DNA of 64,000 nucleotides from Volvox africanus (taxonomy: Eukaryota; Chlorophyta; Chlorophyceae; Chlamydomonadales; Volvocaceae): positions 124,001 to 188,000 of the forward strand of contig BSDZ01000032.1 in assembly GCA_030268105.1 (NCBI GenBank), written 5' to 3'. Both the position numbers and the translations under genes were made by a program. This document shows, piece after piece, positions 33,530-47,625 of the stretch. The notes beneath the pieces are model-generated. The model saw only the letters and a program-made list of their open reading frames with translations. It made no database searches and was not told where the DNA came from. How positions within the stretch are numbered: the stretch's first letter is position 1; the number at the start of each line of letters is the position of its first letter.

Positions 33530-35074
33530 TTACCTCCGCCATTTGCAACCTGTTTGCAGCTGCGAGCTGGCTGAGGGCGACGAAGCTACCACCTCGCAAA
33601 GTGACCACCCCATCCAGACCGCCCAGACGCTTAAGGGGACATCCCCAACCCCCCCCCCAACCAAGCTCTCAACCATGTGTGCACTTCCTACCGTGGCAGC
33701 GTTAGCGCATTGCCGGCCGTCACTGTCCCCGCCATCTCGCCCGCCCATTTCATACTGGCCCTCCTGATTCCCCCGGCCATACTCCCCAGCGCGGCCCTGC
33801 TGCGTCTCGGGCACCTTCGAAACACTTTTTGAAGCTTCACAGGGCACCACAGCAATGCTTGCGGCATACCCCACTGACAAAATGCCCACGTCTCGAGGTG
33901 CGAGCGGCAAATTTGGCAATAGCCTGGCAGGCGGCGCCACCATGGGGCGCTGCATCTCGCTCCCCTCATCCAGGCAGCGTGAACCAGTGGCCCCCTCTCT
34001 GCTGGAGCCTTCACGCTGAAACTGGAGCTCCTGTGCGGCGGTGGAGATGCTGGGCGCTGTAGACGGCCAGCTGTTCGGCAGCTTACTGCGACTCAGATGG
34101 GAAAAGCGTCTCCTCGCTTCCTCCAGCGCGGCCATCATCCGTCGGCGACCAGCCGCGGCACGAGCCAGCGCCAAAGCGTGAACTGAATCCGTGCATAACA
34201 AACCACCCTCTGAGCTGAAAGCTGCCACGGGAGGGATAAGCCAGAATAATGGAGATACAAGACGGTACTTCTGCTTAACATGTCCGCCGACAGGTTGGCC
34301 AGACTTCGGCGCTACCGTTGGAAAAGGAGTATTGCCCACAAAGGATGTGATGAAAGAGCTGGAGGGGAAACAGCCAGATGCATCGCTAATGGAAGCGTCC
34401 GTTTCCACTGCCTGTGCCAAATCAGCATTAGCGATGGGCGCTGGAGCTATTGCACCGCCCGAAATGCAACATGACGCAAAGTAAGCTGGCGTGACCGGAA
34501 GAGGGGGCGTGCCTGCATCCATCAAAACCAGCACTTCCACAGTAGCCGCAGAACAGATAATTGCGCCGCTTGTTTGAAACGTCACACTCTTGGCCTTTCA
34601 ACGACCTTCACAGGCTGCCTTCGGCTGTGAAAGAGCAGAGCGCCTTGACAGGCGGCCCGCTGGCCGGAGCTGCCCACGGGGTGGGTCCAGTATCATAAAA
34701 GACGGAGTATGAATGCTATGCGGGCTATGAAGGCTGCACGGCTCATAACCGCCTGCAAGTCGGTCATCGTCGCTCCAGTCTGAACTACTGGGAAAGCACC
34801 TGCCGTCGCTGTCTCTATCACTGTCGGCGTGTGAGCTGCCTTGACTGCTGGAGGCGCTGCCCCCGGTGCTGCACGTGGAGCCCATATCGCCGCGCTCATC
34901 GACCAGACAGCAAGTACTACTACTGATGTAGCTGCAGATCATAGTGCCATGCGCGCCACCCAGCGCTGGCACGTGGCATGTTGATGGCGAGGCCGGAACA
35001 ACGGGCTGTGCTGCTGCTGCAACGTCTAAATGATCCTCATAATATTGTCGTTGATAAGGACATGTATTAAGCGC
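33530..35074 (-). CDS. Long Ser/Ala/Gly-rich frame, unit 4 copy
   Basis: Identical reading frame, with TGA at 34600-34598. Confidence 0.48.
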
Positions 35075-35851
35075 TTACATCTGCGGCGAAGAGCACGAAA
35101 TTAGCAGCATCCCATCACAGACATAACGATAAAGAGGACAACAGGCATATGTATACTGAATCTAATAATCAAGACGATATCAAACGCATTACATCTTCGT
35201 CCCTGAAGATTACAGCGCCACCATCGAGACGCCGACACCCCGTGACTCACCCGTGTGCTCTAATCCCTAGGCGCTGACATATGATGTTATGAAGATAGGT
35301 CAATCCAGCCCAAATGAAGCACAGTAATAATGTATTGGCAAGATTCATACCGCCAACACCGCCTCCTGCAGCCAACAGCTCACCATGTAATAACAATGAT
35401 GTTAACGTTCATTTAGCTCAAGTTGGAGTGAATAGGGTTATTAAGTGTTACATCATCATTGCGCCCAGGATGTGGGAGGTGATCGCAAAGCTCAAAAAGG
35501 TAATATCGTGCTCAGTGAACGTATTAAACGGCGTTATTCATGGATAATGAAAAGATGATCATCCGACACATTTTCTGTTCAGCCGCACGCGAAGCGAAAT
35601 TAATTTAAAAGGAGGTCTATACCAATCCATCACATCGGACCATGTCGTAAATCCCATTGAAAGTATGGAAAGTTGTAACAGACCTAAATTTAGGCAATAG
35701 AAACAACGCTCTATGCCGCACGTTCGCCTGCGAAAGTCCACTGCGAAAATTTTCATTTCGACGGCCGCCTGTTATGATACACATTTGATATTTTGCCGTC
35801 TAGCACCATATCATCACGTAACGTGCTGACCTTAAACCGATGACTGAAAGA

Positions 35852-36235
35852 TCACAGAGGATGATGCCGTTTTAGCATTACGTACATGCGCAAACAACGC
35901 CTTCCCAAAGGCATGGCTGCTACGACCTGGCAGGTAGCGTCCCTGTTGACCGCCATATGTAGCTTCACACGGCCAACCCGGGGGAGCAAACTTTTAAGCC
36001 GCGCGCTTGCTCGATCCTGCAATCCAAGCGAATCCACAGAACGACGTTGGTTGAATTCGGCCTTAATCAGGCATAGTAGAAGTATGGCACTCACTTGGAG
36101 CATGCAGGCAGACTGCCGTTGTCTCTTCAAAGTCGTTTCCCCCTGAAACCCTATCCTTAAGGCCCCTGAGAATGTCACACATGAGAATCTTACCTGAACG
36201 CCATAACTAACAAAACAAAGGATGCGATGACTCAG
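35852..36235 (-). CDS. Small spliced gene, unit 4 copy
   Basis: Same model, with the silent Ser change (A at 36230) shared with unit 2. Confidence 0.4.
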   Translation of the reverse strand: MSHRILCFVSYGVQVRFSCVTFSGALRIGFQGETTLKRQRQSACMLQVSAILLLCLIKAEFNQRRSVDSLGLQDRASARLKSLLPRVGRVKLHMAVNRDATCQVVAAMPLGRRCLRMYVMLKRHHPL

Positions 36236-36386
36236 TCAGTGAGATCGTCCCGCGCGAACTGGTAGCAACCGAAGTCGCTTACTCTACTACTTCTCTGTTC
36301 TCGTACCTAGCACCGTCCTTGAACACCCAGACTATAGGGAGCCTTTTGCTGCGTCACATGCCTGGAGTATTTCAAGATTTCGAGGT

Positions 36387-37465
36387 TCATAAGAAGTACC
36401 CTGGGGCTTGACCCCGAAGCCTGGGACATGCGCTTCTAAAAGAACCCGAATTTTCTCTGCCACCAAATACCGCGGTATATATAAACGACCAAACCGTCCC
36501 TCGTGCCCAACATAATGCTTTTAAATAGGCAATGGCCTTTGACTGTGCAGATTGTTTTATCCAAACCCCTACCTTTTTGCAACAACCAGCGCAATCTTGC
36601 ACATACCTGGAAATCCGCTACTCGCATCAACGGCACGCCTCTCTCCTCCGCCATAAAGCTCGCTCCCACGCAGCCCCACGCCCCCGCCAGCCGCAAGTCC
36701 CCGCTTTGAACCCAAGTTGGGGGCGGGTTCTGCTTCCCATTCCAGTCCAAGGCGCTGCCGGAGTCAAACTCGGTCCTGCTTATGATCGACTCTACCCCGG
36801 GTACCGATGCTGACACCCTGGTATGGTCAGCGTGACCAGATGTAGCCCCATCCTTACCACCAAACCCAACATCACCACTTCCGTTGTACAGAGCTGCCAG
36901 GAAGCGTTTCCACATCCCGTGACATCCATCACGGCGGTATCCGCCACAGATGGGACCTGACAGGTTACCATGCCGTGGGGGGATTCAGGTACACTCACAC
37001 TTAGGTAAAATACACTGTTGTGGGATCACAAAGCTTAGGAAGGCTTATGATACACAAAGGATAACATCCCCAGGGACATTCAGTGGGGAAACATATCTTT
37101 TCGATCGTAATTCGCGCCAATATGTGCTTGTACGGCAGCTCCAACGCTATAACGCTATGATCATGCCTCCACGCCCTCCACGACGTTTCGGTAAAATCTG
37201 CCCAGCCATCCAACACTCCATCACATGCTTTCAAGTTATAAGGTATTACATCTAACCACTAACAACCACCACAGAAGGCATACAGCCGCAGCGAACACGC
37301 AGAGGAAGCATGGGGCCTAAAGCACCGTCCGTCCGCGTCAGGGCCTTCATGGCCAATCCACCAGGAAGCCAGGGACAGACAGCGCGACGTACCGTATCGC
37401 AGCAGGAGGCAGGGGGCCCCGGGAAGATTAGGCGCCGGACGTGTAGCCGCTAGATCCCTCGTCAT
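36387..37465 (-). CDS. Four-exon unknown gene, unit 4 copy
   Basis: Same model. The private change at 37050 is at position +4 of the second intron (GTACC to GTATC). If that intron is wrong, it would instead be a Thr-to-Ile change. Confidence 0.48.
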
Positions 37466-39459
37466 GTTGAATAACTGCCCTTCTCGCAACACTTCCAGTA
37501 TCTAACTTGAACGTTTCTTAATCCATCATCTCTTTTGCGTGGATGCCTGGAATGGGCAATGGAGGGTGGGCCTTCGTAAAACAATGGCGGGAGCGTACGT
37601 CGCGCTAGCATGCGAACAGCAGGATGAATTCCCATCCAAAGCGACTCGCAGCCACAATAGCCCACAGAGGCGCGCACCCATGCACACACACACGCACACA
37701 CACACACACACATGCACACACACACACACATGCACACGCACGCACCTACAGAACGGCGCCGCTTCCCTCAGCCCGCTCTGCGTCCTCCTCTTCCATCGCC
37801 AAGGTATCACTATCATTCGCCGACCGAACGGTGGACCCCCCCGTGATCCCCCAGGATCCCTCAGAACCCCCCAGCGCGGGGGGCAGACTGGCCAGGCGGT
37901 TGAAGGAGAGGTTGAGCACACCCAGATGCTGGGGGGTGATGCCTGCGGGGCAGGACGGGAAAGGGTACCGCATACAGGTCCGAGGGATACAGTCCGAGGG
38001 ACTGTCATCATTCGGGCCTCAGGATGAGCGCTGATCGAAAGGAGGCACCTGTGTGTGTAGGATAGGGGGGTACATCACCCGTGGCCACTAACCTGGCAGT
38101 CCCTACCTTCCCCGGTGTTTCGGGGCACCCTCATCCAGTCTCCCATGCCGACTTCTCCGAAATCAGTGGTTTTCCCAGGTTCAGCACCCACCACCAGCAT
38201 CCTGTGTGTGTGAATTTGTGGATGTGCCGCAGCAGGAGGATGAGGGTGCACATAATGGGGAGTGGCGGACCCCAAACTGCCAAAAGAAGAGACTTCTCTC
38301 ACCCTCTGCTAACGTCTCAATGTCGTTGCCGGACGCATTAAATACCACCAGGCCATCCAGTTTGAGCACCTCGGCCGGTACGGAACTCCAGCCATTGTGC
38401 CACACATCCGCCACATAGACAGCCTGGCACGGGCTGAGACGGAAGAACGGTGGAGAAGAGGCTGAGAGTGAAACCCCGCTTTACCCTTCCCCACCCACCC
38501 ATTGTGTGTGTGTGTGTGTGTCTCGGGGGGGGGGGGAAGAGAGGAGTAAGGGGGTTATGCGGCCCCGTGATCCAGTTCCTATCCCCGCAGTTCCCATACT
38601 CCTGCGCTTCCGGGCTTCACAACATGTACATGCATACAACCCTGAAACCCTATCCTTAAGGCCCCTGAGAATGTCACACATGAGAATCTTACCTGAACGT
38701 CCGCAACAACTTGTCGTACGGCTACGACGCTGCGTAAAAATCCTGAAGTTCGTTGCCGCCGCTCGGCTGCTCACGGATGCAGTAGCGATAAGTGTACGCC
38801 AGCGCCGATACCCGGACAAGTAAGGGGGCCCGGGCACAAGGAGGAGATTGCCGACACTGCAACGTGACGTGAGCAAGAGATAAAGCACTCAGGATCCGCT
38901 GTCAAAGCGTACAGAAAGCCCTCAACTAGCGTATGGCTACCACTGACATCTCGGTATCATCGTCCGCGCTCGAAGCGGACCAGGGCTCCGTGTGGCTCAC
39001 CAGGGCCTCCCCAAGGTTGTCCAGGGTGACACGACCGCCTGTGCGACGACGTCGACGTGGTCTCTCGCGCTCCCTCTGTTTCCGCTTCCGCTGGCCGGCT
39101 TCGCCAGTCGCATTAGCGTCGTCTTGCGCGCATGCAGTGCTGTAATCGATTTTAACGATATATTGTTATTGCTCGCGTCCTCACCTCCATCCGGCGCCGC
39201 CAGTTGCTCCCGCTGCTGATCGGTTACCGCCAGCAGCGAATTGTTTGCCTCACTGGCGCTATCGTTGCCTCCATCAGAGTACCGCCGTCGCTTGCGACCG
39301 AACATATCAGTGGACGTTGCTGCGGTCGATGCGTCTCGGCCGAAAACCGAAAACCGACTCACCGAACGCCAGGAAAAAACCGCTACCCTCGTCGTCATCG
39401 TCTTCCAACAGGACCCGTACATCGGGGGCTTCAAAAACCTCATCGTCGTTGCTGATCAT
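37462..39459 (-). CDS. LRR protein gene, unit 4 copy
   Basis: Same exons. It shares the longer CA and G tracts with unit 2. The private A at 38737 falls in the 279-nt third intron, 16 bases before its acceptor. Confidence 0.58.
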
Positions 39460-42400
39460 GCACGGGACGGGTAGGAAAGAGAAAGAAGAGAACGAAAACG
39501 ATATGGAACCCATAACGGGAGGTACCGCATGATAGCAGCAGGTTGTGAAGAAGGCAGGGTGTACAAATAATTCGGCGTGCGTGGGTGCATTCAGTTTAAA
39601 GTTTTCGTTTGGGTGGACGCATATATGTGTGCGTGGTGGGTACCTGTGTGAACCACCTGCTACTACTCGCTGAATCGCAAGAGACTAAGTGGAACGCATC
39701 TAGCATTGCGTGAGAGACAGGGGAAAGGACAAGCGAGCGATTACACGCTTATCACAAATGCTAACATCCATTTCCTTCATTGTAATTTACCCCATTATGG
39801 ATAACACGCGTATCATATAATTCATGCTGTTAACTTCATTTTAAAATCAGAATTCCTGCGTGGTAAAGCCCCAACCGGCCCGACTCTTGATGGGCCTTAT
39901 CTAGCGCTGCGTATCTATACATGCATGGCAGCCGAATATCTATACACTGCACTAAAAAGCGCCGCCCTCTTATCCATCCCAACTTACAGGTCACGAGGGA
40001 CTTGGTTTGATGGCCCAGCTGCACCTCTGACCCCCCTCCTGGCGCCTCCTCCCCGCTGAGTGCCTCCTGAAGGGGGCGTGGGCATGATGGACATCACAAC
40101 GTTGAAGTGGAGGGTGGCAGCTTAATATGATGGGCAGTTTAGTTCAGCCGTGGATCTTAGCCGCTTCCCTAAGAGGATGGGTCATGTCGGGCGTGCTTCC
40201 ATGTCCGCCCTCAAATATCTCCCTTGTCCGTAACTGGGCTGACGTTCATATATTTGGCAGTATATGAGGGTTTTCGTTATGCCCAGCTCCGTATGAGATT
40301 GCGTTTAGGCCTTTGTGTGTTGAGAGGCAGCGTGCCACTGTCCAAAATCAGAACTGCACCCCAAAGCACCATGAGCCCTTCTTCCTTCTGATACTATAGT
40401 ACAAATCTCCACTGCGTGAGTTTGGATCCTGCCGTCGCTTGCAACTTCACTTCCTCTACACAGCTGATGCCCGACGTGATAGCCCCGGAGAGCGATCGGT
40501 CACTGGCGCTGCACGAATCTCTCTGGTGGTGGCGATGGTTGCAGAAGGAGGATTGACCCGCTTACGCAGTTTGTGGCTTCCGGACTGGGCGGCGCCCCCT
40601 CATCAGCTGGTCCAGTGGCAGATGCAGATCGCACAGGTAAGCTTCCTCAGCAGGTCCGCGATTGCCTCGACCATTTAGCCGATCTCGCCATCCACAGGCG
40701 ATACCGTGTGTATAGTGTGTAAAATTCATTCGGCTTCTCAAGTCGTATAATAGTTAATGCCTGTAAAGGCCATGGCATGGATCTCAGTTCTCAGGCGTCG
40801 TAGCACCGTATTTCACCTCCTGGGTTCCGCCAGCCTACCGTCAGTGGCCATGCCCTCTTTACTGACACATGCACTCCACTCATACCGATCGCAGATGGCC
40901 CCACTGGTGGCGCTCCGTATGGTTGACCACCACTACTTCTGGCGGCTGCCGGCACCCGTTGGTTGTCCGGAGGTGCAGGACAGACTGGAGGCGGCGGGGC
41001 CGGCAAGCCGCCGTGTCGACGATACAACGCTCGCAAACACTGCCAAGAGAGCAACCAGCAGCGTTGCCCCGAAACCGCCTCCGGCGACGGCGTGGAGGCG
41101 CGCCCGCTGACGCCCCGTCGCGGTAGTCAATGACGGGGGCGGCGACTTCCCTTCTGGGGCGCGGTGGTTGGTGAAGGTGCTCGGTCGCATTTTGCCCGTC
41201 TTCCCGAAACGAACAAGAAGCGTTCGTCCCTAGGGACGAGACGCAGAAAGCCAAGAAGGGATGTGAACCGTGAAGCTGTTGCCGGCTGCGGTTCAGTCGC
41301 CCCAACGGCTCCCTCCAACGAGGCAGGAGGAGAAGAAATCGCTATTAGGGGCGTTATTCCGTTGTGCCACCTTGTTCCACCCAAGATGCCGCCCAGTCGT
41401 ACGACGCGCCTCCTGGACGAGTTCTGGAAGGGATGAGTCAAAGCCGCTGCTGGAGATGCCTGGGGTATGAAATCGATTTTACCGTTAGATGTGAATTGAT
41501 GGCTCGGCTCGCCTTGCATTAAGTGTTTTGCATTTGTTTGTTGGAATAAGGTTACGAGCAGACGACGTCTCTAATAAAACAGTGTTTTACCGGTGGACTT
41601 CTTAGGTCAAGCCAAAGCCGGTGCGGGTCAGCTGGCGGTTGCCGCGAAGGGTTACCGGAGGTCCAAGGTTAAATGGATTGGTTGGTTACGGTCGAATGGA
41701 TGGTGAACCAAATGTGGTTTCAGAGCGGGTCACTTCGGACAGGAACTTTAACAGGACTTCAAGTATATGTATACTAGAGAATCAACCGGTTTTGCTAGGT
41801 ATCTGCTGTGTCAGTCCAGTATCGCGAACCGTCGGCGGGGGCGATGGAATCAGAGGACGTAACGGGTGTCGCAGTGTGGCGCGGGCAACTTGCACTGTCT
41901 TTTCAGAGTGTCACCGTTGACTGCCTATTTTGGTTGGAAATTCATGTGATACTGTACGAGGCGTGTCAGACTCACAGCATTATTGAAAAGTTGTTTTCTG
42001 TGCGCTGATTTTCGATTTTCAAAGAACCTCAAAGTTTAGCTGGCCACTGCTGGCCTTCCCTTGCTTGCTGCTCTCAGGAGATGTCGGACGTCACTTTCGC
42101 GGGCATCTATCCAGAAAGCTGCAACTACAGCAACATTTCAATCATGCTGTCCTCAATAAGCGCTGATGGTTGCGAGGAACAGATAACAGGCCTTGATGCG
42201 GTGTCTTGGGGACTGGCACGGTATTTTGCAATAAACACGTCTTTCCTATATAATCCAGTTAACCGACCGTTGAAGCCGGGGTAAACTCTAACCGGTCGTT
42301 CGGATATGAAGCTTCCCATGGCCGCACCAGATAATCTAGTGCTAATAGATACCGGATTCATTTGGAGAGTAAGTGGGGCATGCTGGGCGTGTCTGGGGCG

Positions 42401-44768
42401 GTCGGTCGTCGATGATGCAGTGAGCCATTCATCCTCGATCCGCAGAGCTCATGGGCAACCAGTTTCAGCTTTCAGGAAGGGAGGGTAGCGTGCAGTATGG
42501 CCAAGCAAGCAGCTCCCACGCTAGAATTCTCCTTCTTTGGGATTAGAAGCTGACATTGGACCCCCGCACCAACCATCTGCTCCGTTGGTCCATCTCTGAT
42601 CATGGCGGGCAAAAGCTTAATGGTAGGCTGGCCCAGGACGGGGCCGGGGACGGGGCCGGGGACGGGGGCGGGGACGGGGACGGGGACGGGGACGGGGACG
42701 GGGACGGGGACGGGGACGGGGACGGGGACGGGGACGGGGACGGGGACGGGGACGGGGGCGGGGGCGGGGGCGGGGATGGGATTGGGGCTTCCCTCCTCCA
42801 TCTCGGATGCTGAGATGACTGCTGTCCTGGAGGCCATGAGCCCCAATAAGGCGGATCTCAAGCGTACCTCTCAGTGCACGGGTTGCCGGAGAGACTTCGC
42901 AAGCACTTGACAGCTGTGCTGCTGCCGGCAATCTGAGGGCCACCATAGATGATAGATAAGACGCTGAGGCAACTATATCAATATATCTTATATCTTGTTA
43001 TGGGGCTTTTGTCGATCGAAATTGTTAGTTGCCAAGCCCTTGCTTGCATCGGCTGGCAGTATGTAACGGCTCCCCATAAAGGTTACATGCGCTCCTTGTA
43101 ACGCCATGCCTGCTCCACGCAGCAGCCCATTATATTGTCAAGATACATCTATCTACCGTTCTAACATCGGCAAGTGCGTACTTAGTGATAAATATTAACC
43201 GGTCAGCCCTGCATAGAATTCCTAGCAGGAAATCTATCATGGCTGCCAGTGGTTCACCCCCACAGTCAGCCTGCTGATCAATCTTGCTTATCCCCAGAAA
43301 TAAACTGCAAATAATACATTACGTAGATCAACCATTTTATTAACAGAATAACCAGAAGAATCGCTGGTCCCAGAGAAACGGACTCGTGGAAAGGAAGGGT
43401 GTGGCGGCAGGTTATGGCTCAGTAGCCGTACAACACAAAACGCGCGCTACAGTTTTGATACTGCCTATGTACAGTAGTACGATCACCTAATTTTGTACGA
43501 CCGCAATTCATGTCAATTAAAGCCTATCATCATGACTTTCAACGTTTAACGTTCTTACTAAGACATAAGCTGCTGCGGTGTTTTTGTGGAATGAATGGTG
43601 GTAAGTGAGGGCTGCGGTGAGCTGCATTCACGGTCCATGCTTGACCTGTACCGGGTGCGGCGGTATCCCCCACACGACTACACAAGGATAACAAATAGCG
43701 CACGTGTGAAAGCATGAGTGCGTTACACATCATTGTGAGTACAGCATCAGGGATACTTCCCACATTAGCAACTATACCCGCTTTCATCGCACCGACGGCT
43801 CCACCATCCAGTGCCATGCACTACCGTGTGTCCCACATGCCTCGTGCCCAACACAAGCCTTAAGAACGGCACCTGGTCCCCATCCGCCGGGATATGCCCG
43901 TTTGCCAGTGGTCGGTGAAGGTGCGACAAACACCGCACCCTACAACCACGATATCACCCTGAACAGGATGGACGGAATACTGGGAATGAAGCCTTCCAGG
44001 CTACCCATATCTGCAGCTAAGAGACCTCGGAATGACTCGGACCGAATGAAGCCCGAAGCAGACGGACCCGCACTGGACTTATGTAAAACATTGTGCCTTC
44101 CATATCACACAAACTTAGGAAACAGCACAATTTAGTTAAGCCAGGCCAAGCAGGTCGGAGACGACCGCACTCCGCTGTAGGCTGCCGAACTTGAAAACAA
44201 ACTTGAACAAACAACAGGACATCACCATATCCCAATCACCGACTTGGGCCGATCAGAAGGGCAAATGTCCGCACGCTTTTCTCCCGCTAGTTTGGCGTTA
44301 CTACAGCGGTTCGTCTGGTTGCCTCACATGTACTGCACGCAGAAAATATATACCTAATGCTGTGGGCAAATGAAAGGGATGCGACGAAACAGGTCCCCTC
44401 ATGCCCCCATCGGCAAGCCCAAAACAGTTGTTGCAATGGCGCTGTTGTGGTGTGCGCTTGCTGAGGCTATGGAAGCGTGGTTTGCCCCGCAAACCAACAA
44501 GCCAACCTCTAGCGTTAGCCGCCATCGGCAGATTAATCGTTGCAAACACCGTGGAACGAATTTTTCGCTGTCCCAAACACACATATTTGTTTCAATCAGA
44601 TACTTATCCAAGAACCTATCCTAAAATCCATAGACATCCAAATTGATGCATAAAAAACTAGACCTCAACCTTGTTTCCCAGATTTGGTACCGGCTCAAAC
44701 CGTATTCAACTCGCGTCAATGCTCTCAATTTGGCTTTAGTTAACGCAACTAATACAATTGCTTAGCAA

Positions 44769-46313
44769 TTACCTCCGCCATTTGCAACCTGTTTGCAGCT
44801 GCGAGCTGGCTGAGGGCGACGAAGCTACCACCTCGCAAAGTGACCACCCCATCCAGACCGCCCAGACGCTTAAGGGGACATCCCCAACCCCCCCCCCAAC
44901 CAAGCTCTCAACCATGTGTGCACTTCCTACCGTGGCAGCGTTAGCGCATTGCCGGCCGTCACTGTCCCCGCCATCTCGCCCGCCCATTTCATACTGGCCC
45001 TCCTGATTCCCCCGGCCATACTCCCCAGCGCGGCCCTGCTGCGTCTCGGGCACCTTCGAAACACTTTTTGAAGCTTCACAGGGCACCACAGCAATGCTTG
45101 CGGCATACCCCACTGACAAAATGCCCACGTCTCGAGGTGCGAGCGGCAAATTTGGCAATAGCCTGGCAGGCGGCGCCACCATGGGGCGCTGCATCTCGCT
45201 CCCCTCATCCAGGCAGCGTGAACCAGTGGCCCCCTCTCTGCTGGAGCCTTCACGCTGAAACTGGAGCTCCTGTGCGGCGGTGGAGATGCTGGGCGCTGTA
45301 GACGGCCAGCTGTTCGGCAGCTTACTGCGACTCAGATGGGAAAAGCGTCTCCTCGCTTCCTCCAGCGCGGCCATCATCCGTCGGCGACCAGCCGCGGCAC
45401 GAGCCAGCGCCAAAGCGTGAACTGAATCCGTGCATAACAAACCACCCTCTGAGCTGAAAGCTGCCACGGGAGGGATAAGCCAGAATAATGGAGATACAAG
45501 ACGGTACTTCTGCTTAACATGTCCGCCGACAGGTTGGCCAGACTTCGGCGCTACCGTTGGAAAAGGAGTATTGCCCACAAAGGATGTGATGAAAGAGCTG
45601 GAGGGGAAACAGCCAGATGCATCGCTAATGGAAGCGTCCGTTTCCACTGCCTGTGCCAAATCAGCATTAGCGATGGGCGCTGGAGCTATTGCACCGCCCG
45701 AAATGCAACATGACGCAAAGTAAGCTGGCGTGACCGGAAGAGGGGGCGTGCCTGCATCCATCAAAACCAGCACTTCCACAGTAGCCGCAGAACAGATAAT
45801 TGCGCCGCTTGTTTGAAACGTCACACTCTTGGCCTTTCAACGACCTTCACAGGCTGCCTTCGGCTGTGAAAGAGCAGAGCGCCTTGACAGGCGGCCCGCT
45901 GGCCGGAGCTGCCCACGGGGTGGGTCCAGTATCATAAAAGACGGAGTATGAATGCTATGCGGGCTATGAAGGCTGCACGGCTCATAACCGCCTGCAAGTC
46001 GGTCATCGTCGCTCCAGTCTGAACTACTGGGAAAGCACCTGCCGTCGCTGTCTCTATCACTGTCGGCGTGTGAGCTGCCTTGACTGCTGGAGGCGCTGCC
46101 CCCGGTGCTGCACGTGGAGCCCATATCGCCGCGCTCATCGACCAGACAGCAAGTACTACTACTGATGTAGCTGCAGATCATAGTGCCATGCGCGCCACCC
46201 AGCGCTGGCACGTGGCATGTTGATGGCGAGGCCGGAACAACGGGCTGTGCTGCTGCTGCAACGTCTAAATGATCCTCATAATATTGTCGTTGATAAGGAC
46301 ATGTATTAAGCGC
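44769..46313 (-). CDS. Long Ser/Ala/Gly-rich frame, unit 5 copy
   Basis: Identical reading frame, with TGA at 45839-45837. Confidence 0.48.
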
Positions 46314-47090
46314 TTACATCTGCGGCGAAGAGCACGAAATTAGCAGCATCCCATCACAGACATAACGATAAAGAGGACAACAGGCATATGTATACTGAAT
46401 CTAATAATCAAGACGATATCAAACGCATTACATCTTCGTCCCTGAAGATTACAGCGCCACCATCGAGACGCCGACACCCCGTGACTCACCCGTGTGCTCT
46501 AATCCCTAGGCGCTGACATATGATGTTATGAAGATAGGTCAATCCAGCCCAAATGAAGCACAGTAATAATGTATTGGCAAGATTCATACCGCCAACACCG
46601 CCTCCTGCAGCCAACAGCTCACCATGTAATAACAATGATGTTAACGTTCATTTAGCTCAAGTTGGAGTGAATAGGGTTATTAAGTGTTACATCATCATTG
46701 CGCCCAGGATGTGGGAGGTGATCGCAAAGCTCAAAAAGGTAATATCGTGCTCAGTGAACGTATTAAACGGCGTTATTCATGGATAATGAAAAGATGATCA
46801 TCCGACACATTTTCTGTTCAGCCGCACGCGAAGCGAAATTAATTTAAAAGGAGGTCTATACCAATCCATCACATCGGACCATGTCGTAAATCCCATTGAA
46901 AGTATGGAAAGTTGTAACAGACCTAAATTTAGGCAATAGAAACAACGCTCTATGCCGCACGTTCGCCTGCGAAAGTCCACTGCGAAAATTTTCATTTCGA
47001 CGGCCGCCTGTTATGATACACATTTGATATTTTGCCGTCTAGCACCATATCATCACGTAACGTGCTGACCTTAAACCGATGACTGAAAGA

Positions 47091-47474
47091 TCACAGAGGA
47101 TGATGCCGTTTTAGCATTACGTACATGCGCAAACAACGCCTTCCCAAAGGCATGGCTGCTACGACCTGGCAGGTAGCGTCCCTGTTGACCGCCATATGTA
47201 GCTTCACACGGCCAACCCGGGGGAGCAAACTTTTAAGCCGCGCGCTTGCTCGATCCTGCAATCCAAGCGAATCCACAGAACGACGTTGGTTGAATTCGGC
47301 CTTAATCAGGCATAGTAGAAGTATGGCACTCACTTGGAGCATGCAGGCAGACTGCCGTTGTCTCTTCAAAGTCGTTTCCCCCTGAAACCCTATCCTTAAG
47401 GCCCCTGAGAATGTCACACATGAGAATCTTACCTGAACGCCATAACTAACAAAACAAAGGATGCGATGGCTCAG
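47091..47474 (-). CDS. Small spliced gene, unit 5 copy
   Basis: No difference from unit 1 was seen. Confidence 0.4.
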   Translation of the reverse strand: MSHRILCFVSYGVQVRFSCVTFSGALRIGFQGETTLKRQRQSACMLQVSAILLLCLIKAEFNQRRSVDSLGLQDRASARLKSLLPRVGRVKLHMAVNRDATCQVVAAMPLGRRCLRMYVMLKRHHPL

Positions 47475-47625
47475 TCAGTGAGATCGTCCCGCGCGAACTG
47501 GTAGCAACCGAAGTCGCTTACTCTACTACTTCTCTGTTCTCGTACCTAGCACCGTCCTTGAACACCCAGACTATAGGGAGCCTTTTGCTGCGTCACATGC
47601 CTGGAGTATTTCAAGATTTCGAGGT

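Larger units (their letters stand above)
30084..40288. repeat. Tandem unit 4 (left-truncated, unit positions ~1035-11239)
   Basis: Starts at the deletion junction and lacks the first ~1033 bp of the unit, including the proline-rich 3' exons. It shares the 12-G run, the longer CA tract and A at unit 7181 with unit 2. Private changes are A at 37050 (unit 8001) and A at 38737 (unit 9684); both fall in inferred introns. Confidence 0.95.

Noticed and set aside
43902..44135. Extra plus ORF present only in unit 5
   Set aside because: It exists only because one base removes a stop codon; the frame is closed in all other copies.
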